64,000 bases of DNA from Marinobacter oulmenensis (GCF_014201735.1 NZ_JACHFE010000004.1:124001-188000), one strand, 5' to 3'. Shown: positions 10,356 to 19,334, counted from the stretch's first letter. A program made the numbers and translations. Notes: generated by a model not told the origin, from the letters alone.

Positions 10356-11321
10356 ATGGACTGGATCTCTCCACGCAAGCTGAAACGTCTGGGTATGCTC
10401 AACATGAACCGGCGCAATGTTGATTACATTGCCCGGTACAACGACCGTTCCTCGTATCCATTGGTGGATAACAAGCTGAAGACACGGCTGGTGGTCCGCG
10501 AATACGGCGTCACCACGCCCAAGCTGCTGCAGGTGGTTCGCCAGCAGCATGAAATTTCCCACTTCCGCCAGATTGTCGAGGGCATGCCCGGCTTTGCCAT
10601 CAAGCCGGCCAAGGGTTCCGGCGGCAAGGGCATCACCGTGGTTACCGGCCGGGAAAACGAAGACTACGTCAAAGCGTCGGGCGCCAGGGTTGGCGTTTCC
10701 GTTCTGGAACGCCATCTGACCAACATTCTGGCCGGCCTGTATTCACTCGCCGGTTCACCCGATGTAGCCATTGTCGAAAGCCTGGTCCAGTCCTCTCCGG
10801 ACCTGGCCCGGTATTCCCACCAGGGCGTACCGGACATCCGGATTGTGGTATTTCAGGGGTACCCGGTGATGGCCATGCTCCGACTGGCTACCACCGACTC
10901 CGACGGCAAGGCCAACCTGCACCAGGGGGCGGTCGGCGTGGGCCTGGATATCGGCACCGGCAAGAGCCTGAATGCTGTCCAGTTCAACCGCCCGGCGACA
11001 CTGCACCCGGACACCGGGCTGCCGCTGGATAACATCCACATTGACGCCTGGGAGCAGATGCTGGAAATGGCCTCCCGCTGTTACGAAGCAACAGGCCTGG
11101 GCTACATGGGGGTGGACCTGGTGGTGGACGCAAATGAGGGGCCGCTGCTGCTGGAACTCAATGCCCGGCCCGGGCTGGCCATCCAGATGGCCAACGGCCG
11201 CGGCCTGCTGCCGCGACTGAAAAACATCGAATCCCTCAAGCGCCCTCACTTCAGCCCCATGGAACGGGTGCGCTACGCCATGAGCACCTTTGCCGCCTCC
11301 GAGGGCAATCTTCAGCCATAA
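10356..11321 (+). CDS. Alpha-L-glutamate ligase-like (RimK-type) ATP-grasp enzyme
   Basis: Cytoplasmic ATP-grasp ligase of 321 residues, predicted to join an amino acid to a carboxylate through an acyl-phosphate. The nucleotide-binding loop is at 81-95 (AIKPAKGSGGKGITV). The metal-binding end of the fold is LLLELNARPGL near residue 265, with GYMGVDLVVD just before it. Third gene of the retropepsin/7TM cassette, followed at once by a strong terminator. Proteins of this clade are annotated glutamate-ligase-like by homology to RimK; the true substrate is not shown by sequence. Confidence 0.88.
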   Translation: MDWISPRKLKRLGMLNMNRRNVDYIARYNDRSSYPLVDNKLKTRLVVREYGVTTPKLLQVVRQQHEISHFRQIVEGMPGFAIKPAKGSGGKGITVVTGRENEDYVKASGARVGVSVLERHLTNILAGLYSLAGSPDVAIVESLVQSSPDLARYSHQGVPDIRIVVFQGYPVMAMLRLATTDSDGKANLHQGAVGVGLDIGTGKSLNAVQFNRPATLHPDTGLPLDNIHIDAWEQMLEMASRCYEATGLGYMGVDLVVDANEGPLLLELNARPGLAIQMANGRGLLPRLKNIESLKRPHFSPMERVRYAMSTFAASEGNLQP

Positions 11322-11351
11322 AAAAACCGGGGCCGAAGCCCCGGTTTTTTT
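11321..11351. terminator. Bidirectional intrinsic terminator
   Basis: A seven-base GC stem, CCGGGGC/GCCCCGG with loop CGAA (11327-11344), is flanked by six A on the left and seven T on the right. It can end both the ATP-grasp operon (+) and the convergent BCCT gene (-). Confidence 0.9.
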
Positions 11352-11371
11352 GCCAATCATGGCATTTTGCC

Positions 11372-13048
11372 TTAGCTCATCTCGCCTCTGGCGAGCAGCA
11401 GGCGACGCTCATGACTCAGGCCCTTGAGCAGCCCCCAGGTCATGACCAGCAGGATGGCCGTAAACGGCAGCCCTGCACTGATAGCCGTGGCCTGAATCGC
11501 CCCCAGGGCATCAGAACCACCGCCAAAGATCAGTGTCGCGGCAATCGCACCTTCCATCACCGCCCAGAACACACGCTGGGTAGTCGGTGCGTCCGTCTTG
11601 CCACCAGCGGTGATGCTGTCGATCACCAGAGAGCCGGAGTCAGAAGACGTCACGAAGAACACCATGACCAGCACGATCGCGACGAACGAGATGATGCCAG
11701 TCAGCGGCAGGTTGGCGAACATCTGGAACATGGCCAGGGAAACGTCTGTCAGACCTTCCTCGGCCAGCGCACCGATACCATCCTGAATCTGCTCAAGAGC
11801 AGTACCGCCAAAGGTGCTCATCCACACCACGGTGATCACAGTCGGGATAACCAGAACAGCAGTGATGAATTCGCGAACGGTACGGCCACGGGAAACCCGG
11901 GCGATAAACATGCCAACGAACGGTGACCAGGAAATCCACCAGGCCCAGTAGAAGACAGTCCAGCCCTGGAACCAGGCCTCGTCTTCACGACCGAACGGGT
12001 TACTCAGTGGCAGAACATTAGTCACATAGCTGGAGGACGTCACCCACAGGGTTTCCAGAATGGACATGGTTGGCCCGGCAAACACCACGAACAGCAACAG
12101 AATGGCTGCCACGGACATGTTGATGTTACTGAGAATCTTGACGCCGCCGTCCAGGCCGCGAACCACCGAGATCAGGGCAACCGCGGTCACACCCACGATG
12201 ATACCCATCTGCACATTGATGCCGGAGCCAACACCAAACAGGTAATCCAGACCGGAAGCCGCCTGTTGGGCACCAAAGCCCAGAGAGGTCGCCAGACCGA
12301 AAATGGTCGCCACAACCGCCAGCACATCAATGATGTGTCCCGGCCAGCCCCAGACCTTGTCTTTCAGCAGTGGGAAGAAGGCTGAGCGGATGGTCAGCGG
12401 CATGTTCTTGTTGAAGGCAAAGAACGCCAGTGACAGAGCAACCACAGCATAGATCGCCCAGGGATGCAGACCCCAGTGGTACATGGTTGCACCCATGGCC
12501 AGGTCCGCCGCTTCCGGCGAATTAGCCGCAACATTGAAAGGCGTCTTGTACCAGCCGGTATAGTAGGCGGTCGGCTCTGCAACTGCCCAGAACATCAGGC
12601 CGATACCCATACCCGCCGCGAACAACATCGCGAACCACGACATGGTGGAGAACTCCGGCTTGGCATCCTGGCCGCCCAGGCGAATCTTGCCCACCGGCAT
12701 AAAAATCAGGGCCAGACAGACCACCACGAAGATGTTGGCACTGATCAGGAAGAACCAGTCAAAAGTGGCAATGATGTCCCATTTCGCACCGTCGAGCAGT
12801 TCTTTGGACTGCCCCGGGAAAATCAGGGTACCGATGACAAAGGCAATGACGATCAATGCCGACACCGGGAACACCCAGTTGTGCAGGTCCATACCCAGAA
12901 CCTGGATATTATCCTGCCCTGCGACGTAATCCGTCTGATATTCGTCTTTCACTACCTCGCCCACGTTTGGCGCCTCCATTATGGTGTGATTTCGACTCAT
13001 TTCGCCGAATACGGATTCGGATTTAGGACTTTTTAACGCAAATTCCAA
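11372..13048 (-). CDS. BCCT family betaine/choline/carnitine transporter
   Basis: Sodium- or proton-coupled importer of a quaternary ammonium compatible solute (glycine betaine, choline or similar), 558 residues with about 12 membrane helices. The BCCT signature is clear near residues 370-400: YWAWWISWSPFVGMFIARVSRG. The aromatic betaine-binding box around helix 4 (GIGLMFWAVAEPTAYY) is present. An internal ATG at residue 17 (MSRNHTIMEAP) is an alternative start. It stands alone, with no bet genes next to it. Use in osmoprotection in a marine organism is inference. Confidence 0.92.
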   Translation of the reverse strand: MEFALKSPKSESVFGEMSRNHTIMEAPNVGEVVKDEYQTDYVAGQDNIQVLGMDLHNWVFPVSALIVIAFVIGTLIFPGQSKELLDGAKWDIIATFDWFFLISANIFVVVCLALIFMPVGKIRLGGQDAKPEFSTMSWFAMLFAAGMGIGLMFWAVAEPTAYYTGWYKTPFNVAANSPEAADLAMGATMYHWGLHPWAIYAVVALSLAFFAFNKNMPLTIRSAFFPLLKDKVWGWPGHIIDVLAVVATIFGLATSLGFGAQQAASGLDYLFGVGSGINVQMGIIVGVTAVALISVVRGLDGGVKILSNINMSVAAILLLFVVFAGPTMSILETLWVTSSSYVTNVLPLSNPFGREDEAWFQGWTVFYWAWWISWSPFVGMFIARVSRGRTVREFITAVLVIPTVITVVWMSTFGGTALEQIQDGIGALAEEGLTDVSLAMFQMFANLPLTGIISFVAIVLVMVFFVTSSDSGSLVIDSITAGGKTDAPTTQRVFWAVMEGAIAATLIFGGGSDALGAIQATAISAGLPFTAILLVMTWGLLKGLSHERRLLLARGEMS

Positions 13049-13247
13049 CGTTAAGAACGCGTTAGTCTATTGCTTTGACCTCAAAACATCAAAGTTGATT
13101 AGAGATATCATTCTCAAAAGACAAGATAGCCAAGTTTAGGGAATTGGGAAATTTCCGGAAAATCCGACGGGTGGTCACCTGGCCGGTTCTGGCGGTTATA
13201 CTGGCGCCCTGACAATATCGAGTACGACCAACGGCACAGGAGTGCAC

Positions 13248-14891
13248 ATGGCCAAGACCACCACCGTTCCCCTTCGCTACACTGCCTACGTCATCAGCAT
13301 TGCCGGGCTGTTAGTGACACTGCCACTCGCCCTCTGGCTTGACGGCTGGTACGCCCTCCCGCTGATCTTTGCCGCCCTTGTTGCGCTGGGCACCTGGGAC
13401 CTGTTTCAAAGACCGCACACGGTCAGACGTAACTACCCGATCATGGCCAACTTCCGTTATCTGTTCGAAGCCGTCGGGCCGGAAATCCGACAATACTTCA
13501 TTCAGTCCGACACCGAAGAGCGCCCGTTCTCCCGGGAGCAACGCTCCATTGTTTACCAGCGAGCCAAAGATGTTCTGGACAAGCGCCCTTTCGGCTCACA
13601 GCTGCAGATGTATGAAGAAGGTTTTGAATGGATCAACCATTCCCTGGCGCCCACTGATATTCAGGACAGCGACTTCCGAATCGAAATCGGCCGGAACTGT
13701 GAAAAACCGTACAAGGCCAGCGTCTTCAACATTTCTGCCATGAGTTTCGGCTCCCTGTCGGCCAATGCCATCCTGTCGCTGAACACCGGAGCCAGAAAAG
13801 GTGGCTTCTACCATGATACCGGCGAAGGCTCTATCTCCCGCTACCACCGCCAGCCCGGCGGTGACCTGGTCTGGGAAATCGGCTCCGGCTATTTCGGCTG
13901 CCGCAACCCCGATGGCAGTTTCAATCCCGAGCGTTTCCAGGCGAATGCGACCCTCGACCAGGTAAAAATGATAGAGCTCAAACTGTCCCAGGGCGCCAAA
14001 CCGGGGCATGGGGGGATTCTGCCCGGTGCCAAAGTAACACCGGAAATCGCGGAGGCCCGGGGCGTCGACGCGGGAGAGGACTGCGTCTCCCCGGCCAGCC
14101 ATTCCGCATTCTCCACGCCGATTGAAATGCTTGAGTTCATTGACCGCCTGCGGGATCTCTCGGGCGGCAAGCCCGTCGGCTTCAAGCTGGCCATCGGCCA
14201 TCCCTGGGAGTGGTTCGCCATCGTCAAGGCGATGCTGAAAACCGGTCGCAAACCGGACTTCATCGTTGTCGACGGCGGCGAAGGCGGCACCGGGGCCGCC
14301 CCCCTGGAATTCATCAACCGCCTGGGCATGCCCATGACCGAAGCGCTGGTACTGGTACACAATACCCTGGTGGGCACGCACCTGCGTGAAGACATCGCCA
14401 TTGGCGCTGCGGGCAAGATCACCTCCGCTTTCAACATTGCCCGCACCCTGGCCCTCGGCGCGGACTGGTGCAACGCGGCTCGCGGCTACATGTTTGCCCT
14501 GGGCTGCATCCAGGCCATGAACTGCCACACCGGCCGATGCCCCAGTGGCGTCGCCACCCAGGATCCGCGCCGGGGCGAGAAGCTCGACGTACCGCTGAAA
14601 AGCGAGCGGGTCTACAACTTCCACCGCAACACCCTTGATGCCCTGCAGAACCTGCTGCAGGCCTCCGGGCTGAAACACCCCTCGGAACTGGGCCCGGAAC
14701 ACATCATCCGCCGGGTCTCGAAAACCGAAGTGCACTCCTACATGGACCTGTTCCCGTTCCTGGAACCGGGCGCCCTGCTGGAGGGAAAAACCGGCCTGGA
14801 CCTTTACGACAAGTACTGGCACGACGCGGAACCCGGCAGCTTCAATCCGCCCGAGTTCATCCTTAACCTGCGGGAGACCAAGCTGCGCTGA
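13248..14891 (+). CDS. FMN-binding glutamate synthase family protein (GltS domain 2-like)
   Basis: A 547-residue protein with one or two N-terminal membrane helices (about 10-45), then a GltB domain 2-like TIM barrel. Visible are AKPGHGGILPGAKV, the FMN-binding GGEGGTGAAPLEF region, and the Cys pattern CIQAMNCHTGRCPSGVATQ, like the [3Fe-4S] segment of glutamate synthase. It lacks the glutaminase and GltD parts, so it is not a complete GOGAT; the reaction is unknown and it is probably membrane attached. AGGAG five bases before the ATG at 13248 makes this start better than the GTG six bases upstream. Confidence 0.85.
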   Translation: MAKTTTVPLRYTAYVISIAGLLVTLPLALWLDGWYALPLIFAALVALGTWDLFQRPHTVRRNYPIMANFRYLFEAVGPEIRQYFIQSDTEERPFSREQRSIVYQRAKDVLDKRPFGSQLQMYEEGFEWINHSLAPTDIQDSDFRIEIGRNCEKPYKASVFNISAMSFGSLSANAILSLNTGARKGGFYHDTGEGSISRYHRQPGGDLVWEIGSGYFGCRNPDGSFNPERFQANATLDQVKMIELKLSQGAKPGHGGILPGAKVTPEIAEARGVDAGEDCVSPASHSAFSTPIEMLEFIDRLRDLSGGKPVGFKLAIGHPWEWFAIVKAMLKTGRKPDFIVVDGGEGGTGAAPLEFINRLGMPMTEALVLVHNTLVGTHLREDIAIGAAGKITSAFNIARTLALGADWCNAARGYMFALGCIQAMNCHTGRCPSGVATQDPRRGEKLDVPLKSERVYNFHRNTLDALQNLLQASGLKHPSELGPEHIIRRVSKTEVHSYMDLFPFLEPGALLEGKTGLDLYDKYWHDAEPGSFNPPEFILNLRETKLR

Positions 14892-15003
14892 TTTTCAGCG
14901 CAAAAACACCACTGGCCTGTTTATTTTTACGGTGGGCTCGTGTAGACTTCGCTCCCGCTAAGCCACTGAGACAAACCTGTTTTCCCGGTGGTTAGCGAGT
15001 TGA

Positions 15004-15080
15004 CGGGGCGTAGCGCAGCTTGGTAGCGCATCTGCATGGGGTGCAGAGGGTCGCAGGTTCAAATCCTGCCGTCCCGACCA
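15004..15080 (+). tRNA. tRNA-Pro (anticodon GGG)
   Basis: A 77-base cloverleaf with encoded CCA. The acceptor stem CGGGGCG pairs with CGTCCCG, including one G-U pair. The D-arm is GCGCAGCTTGGTAGCGC. The anticodon stem TCTGC/GCAGA holds loop ATGGGGT, giving anticodon GGG, and the T-arm is GCAGGTTCAAATCCTGC. C1, in place of the usual G1, is typical of bacterial proline tRNAs. Confidence 0.96.
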
Positions 15081-15090
15081 ATCAGAAAAC

Positions 15091-15122
15091 GAAAAAGCCA
15101 ATCCTTCGGGGTTGGCTTTTTT
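15091..15122 (+). terminator. Intrinsic terminator of tRNA-Pro
   Basis: Stem GCCAATCC/GGGTTGGC (one G-U) with loop TTCG, followed by six T, starting 16 bases after the tRNA CCA. The A-run on the other side lets it also terminate the orphan gene coming from the right. Confidence 0.88.
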
Positions 15123-15146
15123 GTATCCAGGCATCCAGAACCACCG

Positions 15147-15977
15147 TCAGTTCGCCAGTAGCACCTCCTGCTCCATAAATTTTCCCGTACTGCGAAAAGC
15201 CTTTGCCAGATTAACAAAACCAAGGCTATCAGCGAGGCGCAAAGCAGTTACGTACCGATCCGTGGAATCGGGAACCCTGAGAAAACTCTCCAGCCAGGGG
15301 CTCCAATCGTCCGGCTGAACAAAGTGAGCCGACTCACCGAGCCTGGCCGAGATCGTGCTGAACATCTGTAATCCGCCGGCATCGTAATCAAAAGCGCACA
15401 GTACTTCCTGGTAACCTGCCAGCCAGTCGAGAACCACCCCCCTGGTGATTCGGTTGCCGGCGCCAAAAACCACATCACAATCAGTCAAATTTAGATGCTG
15501 ACCAAGCATCCGGCTGACATACGTCAGTGTTTGGACGTACCGATAGAAGTTCTGCTCATTCTCGACAACAAGTACCCGTGATGCTGGCTGAAACCCTATA
15601 TCCACTGACTCACCAGTGATCACCACTACATCCGGTCGAGGCGAACGGAGCCTTCGATGGTACGCCAGGACAAAGCTCACACCCGTACCCTGGCGGTGGG
15701 AGTTCCCCTTCTTGGCTGCGTCCACCCGATCAACCGGTGCCTCAGCGAGATGCAACAAATCAGCAAAGGCGGATTCGTCGTCAATGGTTACAACCCACCG
15801 ATTGGCGCTAACCTTGCAGGCGGTAAAGATATCCCTCTGCCGGTTCCTGAATCGCTTGGGCAGCCTCTTTAGGAAAGCCTCATAGTTGATGGGCACACCA
15901 TTCAGAATTTTCCGGAGGTAATTATCCAATGGATGACCGCTCCAACACCTTGGGTACGACTCACAAAGCTCCAACAT
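15147..15977 (-). CDS. Orphan TOPRIM-like protein (JetD / DUF2220-like C-terminal domain)
   Basis: Not a housekeeping family. From the ATG at 15977 it has 276 residues; a TTG start at 16127 would add 50. Hydrophobic strands carry VLVVENEQNF (Glu near 139) and, some 55 residues later, VLCAFDYDAGG (Asp near 197 and 199). This E...DxD arrangement is that of a TOPRIM metal site, and the wording resembles the C-terminal domain of Wadjet JetD and topoisomerase VI A. No jetABC genes are adjacent. The coding sequence looks lower in GC than its neighbours and lies between tRNA-Pro and a divergent gene, suggesting transfer. The domain call is by eye. Confidence 0.6.
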   Translation of the reverse strand: MLELCESYPRCWSGHPLDNYLRKILNGVPINYEAFLKRLPKRFRNRQRDIFTACKVSANRWVVTIDDESAFADLLHLAEAPVDRVDAAKKGNSHRQGTGVSFVLAYHRRLRSPRPDVVVITGESVDIGFQPASRVLVVENEQNFYRYVQTLTYVSRMLGQHLNLTDCDVVFGAGNRITRGVVLDWLAGYQEVLCAFDYDAGGLQMFSTISARLGESAHFVQPDDWSPWLESFLRVPDSTDRYVTALRLADSLGFVNLAKAFRSTGKFMEQEVLLAN

Positions 15978-16126
15978 AGCAGACCGAACGTCAATACTCT
16001 CGGTCCCGCGCCTTTCCCGGGACTTGAAGCAACGCCTGCCACCATTGATGATGTGATCAGCGGTGGGGGCTTGCCCTCGTTGGCTCCCCTCCACCCCAGT
16101 ATTCAAACCGGACAGGTATCGCCCCA

Positions 16127-17116
16127 ATGATGAACCGCCGTTCCTTCACCCGACTGGCCCTTGCCGGCCTGGCTGTTCCGTTTGCGCCCTTCTCGCTAGC
16201 ACAGCGCGATCTGACCATTGAGCGGGCACTGACGTCATTTGGCCAGTTGCACTCGATCCAGGTTCAGCTCGGTGATCGGACGCTGGCCGCGCAGGCCCCG
16301 CGCGGCCCGGGACTGGACGAGCTGGCCTACATCAAGTCCTGCTCCAAGAGTCTGGTCGGGCTATTACTGGGCACCTGCATTGCCAGGGGCGAAATCAATT
16401 CCGTCCACAGCCGCCTGGTCGATGTCGCGCCGTCTATTGTGCCCTCTGATGCCACCGACCGGGTAGGCGAACTGACCATGCAGGACCTGGTCACCCTCCA
16501 GGCGGGCCTTGAAAGCACGTCCGGCCAACGTTACGGCGCCTGGGTCAACTCATCCAACTGGGTGGCAGACGCACTGACCCGCCCGATGGTTGCCGATCCC
16601 GGTGGCCGCATGATCTATTCCACCGGAACGACTCATGTCCTGGGTGCGGCCATTACAGAGGCGTCAGGACTGAGCCTGCTGAAACTGACACGCCAGAGAC
16701 TGGGCGAACCACTGGGCTTTCGTGTTCCGCCCTGGGTCCGGGATCCACAGGGGTACTATCTCGGAGGCAACGGCATGGCACTGACGCCCCGGGCCATGTT
16801 GTCACTGGCGGTCATGATGCGGGACCAGGGTCGTTATGGAGATGAACAGATCATTCCCGAGGATTGGGTAAAAGCCTCCATAGTGCCCCGCGGAGAATCA
16901 CCCTATTCCGGCATGGGCTATGGTTATGGCTGGTTTATCACCGACAGCGGCTACGTGCTGGCCCGTGGTTACGGAGGTCAGGTGATTGCCGCCCATCCCC
17001 AACGCAACCTGGCGGTGGCGATCACCTCCGATCCCGAACGCCCCGCTCGGTCAGCAGGCTATTTCGGCGACCTTATGGCGCTGCTTAACGGTCCGGTGCT
17101 GGCGCTGGCAGATTAA
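16127..17116 (+). CDS. Serine hydrolase, class C beta-lactamase-like family
   Basis: Exported hydrolase of 329 residues. The N-terminus MMNRRSFTRLALAGLAV has the twin-arginine look (RRSF) followed by a hydrophobic core and a probable cleavage after FSLAQ, so it probably goes to the periplasm by the Tat route. The SxxK nucleophile motif is S71-C-S-K74, and YST near residue 166 stands where class C enzymes and DD-peptidases have YxN. The C-terminal GYGGQ replaces the KTG/HxG box, as in esterase-type members. A metabolic esterase or amidase is likelier than an antibiotic-resistance enzyme. Substrate unknown. Confidence 0.8.
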   Translation: MMNRRSFTRLALAGLAVPFAPFSLAQRDLTIERALTSFGQLHSIQVQLGDRTLAAQAPRGPGLDELAYIKSCSKSLVGLLLGTCIARGEINSVHSRLVDVAPSIVPSDATDRVGELTMQDLVTLQAGLESTSGQRYGAWVNSSNWVADALTRPMVADPGGRMIYSTGTTHVLGAAITEASGLSLLKLTRQRLGEPLGFRVPPWVRDPQGYYLGGNGMALTPRAMLSLAVMMRDQGRYGDEQIIPEDWVKASIVPRGESPYSGMGYGYGWFITDSGYVLARGYGGQVIAAHPQRNLAVAITSDPERPARSAGYFGDLMALLNGPVLALAD

Positions 17117-17171
17117 GCACTGGCACGCCGGATCACTCGAAAAACGCCAAACCTATAGCATCAGGCAATAA

Positions 17172-17206
17172 ACAGGCAGGTTTATTCTACCGTTTACCCT
17201 GCCTGT
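17172..17206. repeat. Inverted repeat upstream of the MFS gene, possible operator or hairpin
   Basis: ACAGGCAGG (17172-17180) and CCTGCCTGT (17198-17206) form a perfect nine-base inverted repeat with a 17-base spacer. It lies 75-109 bases before the MFS start and 56 bases after the serine hydrolase stop. There is no T-run, so a plain terminator is unlikely. Confidence 0.4.
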
Positions 17207-17280
17207 CGCTTCAATATAGCAATCTTCACATCAGTCCAGACAGACACATTCCATACCGAACCCTGACAGGAGTCGCCCCG

Positions 17281-18468
17281 TTGAAGCGTTTTGGCAGAAC
17301 CGGAGCCTTTGTCGCAGCGGCCGTTTCGCTGATTGCCGTCTATGCAGCCTCCGCCACCCCTATTCCCCTGTACGGCCTTTACCGCACGGCGGATGGGCTG
17401 ACCTATACGGACCTGTCCCTGAGTTCGGTGGTTTACTTCGTCGGTGCCGTGTCGTCGCTGCTGTTCTTCGGGCGCATCTCAGACCATCTGGGCCGGCGGG
17501 TCGGCGCCGTCCTCACCATTTCTCTGATGGTGCTCGCCGCCGCATCGTTCATGACCATACACAGCGCTATGCCGCTACTAATCGGCCGCCTGCTTCAGGG
17601 GCTTTCGTGCGGCCTGGCGTCAACCGCTCTGGCAGCCTGGGTGGTCGACACCGAGCCAAAACGTCCCGCCTGGGTAGCCCCTGCCATACTCAGCTGCGGC
17701 CCCATGACCGGGCTGACCCTGGGTGGGCTCACCTCCGGCACCCTGGTTGAACTGAGCAACCACCCCCGCCTGGTACCGTATCTGGCGATCATGGGGGTAC
17801 TTGCAGTATGTCTGGCATTGTGTGTTCGGAGTATGGAAACCGTTCCATCCAAGCCCGGCGTACTGTCTTCCCTGAAACCGAGAATCGGCCTGCCGCAGAC
17901 CGCCCGGCGCGCCTTCCGCCTGGGCGTGTTCACCTTCGTACCCACCTGGGGGATCGGCGGCTTCTACCAGGCTTTCGGGCCGGTCATGGCCATGGAATAC
18001 CTGAATTCCCCCAGTGCCGTTGCCGCCGCACTTGTATTTGCGTCCACCATGGCTCCCAGCCCCATCGGAGCCTATCTAGCGGGCCGGCTTTCCACCGCCA
18101 ATGGCCAGCGGGTTGGCATGATTGCGTTTACCCTGTCCGTCACCGGGATCGTGATCACGCTGAGCATGGGCCTGCTGGTGCCGTTCCTGGTCGCCAGTGT
18201 CTGTGCCGGGATTTCCCAGGGGGCGGTTCTCAGCAGCAGCATCCAGTCGGTGGTTTCCCGGGTGTCGGCCGAGCAGAGGGCAAACGTGCTGGGGCTGATC
18301 TACGCCACCTCCTATACCGGGGCGGCAGTGCCCACACTGATCGCCGGTCAACTGTCCGAGACCTTCAGTCTGGTGCAGATACTTTGCGGCTACGCCACGA
18401 TGGCCGCCGTGGGCTGCGCGGTGATACTGCTGTTTGTCCGCAACCGGCCGGCACATGGAACGGCATAA
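17281..18468 (+). CDS. MFS transporter
   Basis: Major facilitator of 395 residues with twelve predicted helices. The loop 2-3 motif is visible as GRISDHLGRRVGAVL near residue 62, the normal MFS motif A form (G-x-x-x-D-x-x-G-R-R). It starts at TTG, chosen because AGGAG lies eight bases upstream and the N-terminus runs straight into helix 1. Substrate unknown; drug/metabolite exporters of the DHA1 type are closest in style. Monocistronic, ahead of a convergent peroxiredoxin gene. Confidence 0.82.
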   Translation: MKRFGRTGAFVAAAVSLIAVYAASATPIPLYGLYRTADGLTYTDLSLSSVVYFVGAVSSLLFFGRISDHLGRRVGAVLTISLMVLAAASFMTIHSAMPLLIGRLLQGLSCGLASTALAAWVVDTEPKRPAWVAPAILSCGPMTGLTLGGLTSGTLVELSNHPRLVPYLAIMGVLAVCLALCVRSMETVPSKPGVLSSLKPRIGLPQTARRAFRLGVFTFVPTWGIGGFYQAFGPVMAMEYLNSPSAVAAALVFASTMAPSPIGAYLAGRLSTANGQRVGMIAFTLSVTGIVITLSMGLLVPFLVASVCAGISQGAVLSSSIQSVVSRVSAEQRANVLGLIYATSYTGAAVPTLIAGQLSETFSLVQILCGYATMAAVGCAVILLFVRNRPAHGTA

Positions 18469-18493
18469 AAAACCCCGGCCATGCTGGCCGGGG
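18467..18493 (-). terminator. Intrinsic terminator of the peroxiredoxin gene
   Basis: Stem CCCCGGCC/GGCCGGGG with loop ATGCT. On the minus strand it is followed by six T; on the plus strand no T-run follows. Confidence 0.85.
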
Positions 18494-18506
18494 CGGGAAC
18501 AACGGA

Positions 18507-19133
18507 TCAGATCCGGGTCATTCTCAGGTAAGGGCGCAGTTCTTCCCATCCATTCGGGAACATACCCTTGGCCTCTTCGTCGGAGATGGATGGCGGGATA
18601 ATCACATCCCCGCCCTTGCGCCAGTCCGCTGGCAGGGCGCAGCTGTTTTCATCTCCCGTCTGCAGCGCATCGATGGCCCGCAGGATTTCGTCAAAGTTGC
18701 GGCCAACCGCCATCGGATAGGTCATGGTCAGTCGCACCTTTTTGTTCGGGTCGATGATGAATACGCTGCGCACCGCCGCGGAATCACTCTCGCCTTCGTG
18801 GATCATTTCGTACAGCCCGGCAACCTTGAAATCCGGATCTGCAATGATCGGAAACTGCAGGTCACAGTGCTGTGTATCGTTGACGTCGTCGATCCATTTC
18901 AGGTGCTCGTCAACGGAATCCGTGGACAACCCCAACGGCTTCACATTCCGCTTGGCAAACTCCTCGGCCAACTGGGCAGTGCGGCCCATTTCAGTGGTGC
19001 AGACCGGGGTAAAGTCCGCGGGATGACTGAAAAAGAACACCCAGGAATCGCCGATCCAGTCATGGAAGCTGATCTCCCCTTTTGTGGTATCGACTTTGAA
19101 ATCCGGTGCGGTGGAACCAAGTTTGATGGACAT
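18507..19133 (-). CDS. 1-Cys peroxiredoxin (Prx6 type)
   Basis: Cytoplasmic peroxidase of 208 residues reducing hydrogen or organic peroxides. The peroxidatic cysteine is Cys45 in PADFTPVCTTE. The long C-terminal part (PADWRKGGDVIIPPSISDEEA) is the Prx6-type arm, and no resolving cysteine is seen at the AhpC position. The start MSIKLGSTAPDF at 19133 is chosen because GGAG precedes it by ten bases. The gene stands alone with its own promoter region (19134-19276). Confidence 0.92.
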   Translation of the reverse strand: MSIKLGSTAPDFKVDTTKGEISFHDWIGDSWVFFFSHPADFTPVCTTEMGRTAQLAEEFAKRNVKPLGLSTDSVDEHLKWIDDVNDTQHCDLQFPIIADPDFKVAGLYEMIHEGESDSAAVRSVFIIDPNKKVRLTMTYPMAVGRNFDEILRAIDALQTGDENSCALPADWRKGGDVIIPPSISDEEAKGMFPNGWEELRPYLRMTRI

Positions 19134-19276
19134 GATGCGTCTCCTGCTTTGAATTAAGCCACCACAGGTGGCCTTTGCTGATTGGAGATGCACTACACCA
19201 TACTTTAGGGAATAACCATATACCCATCTGTAATATCTTTTTTATGCCGACCATAGTCCAGGGCAATCGCCTGAAC

Positions 19277-19311
19277 AAAAAAAGCCCGGACCTTTCGGCC
19301 CGGGCTTTTTT
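19277..19311. terminator. Intrinsic terminator after the FMN reductase gene
   Basis: Stem GCCCGGACC/GGCCCGGGC with one mismatch and loop TTTC, flanked by seven A on the left and six T on the right. It serves the minus-strand FMN reductase gene ending at 19335. Confidence 0.88.
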
Positions 19312-19334
19312 GGGGAACGTTCGGAATGCAGCGT

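Noticed and set aside
15004..17280. Integrated element with att duplication at tRNA-Pro
   Set aside because: I found no second copy of the tRNA 3' end and no integrase gene; only one gene looks foreign.
19134..19276. OxyR binding site before the peroxiredoxin gene
   Set aside because: The AT-rich stretch contains loosely similar tetramers, but not the four spaced ATAG/CTAT elements.
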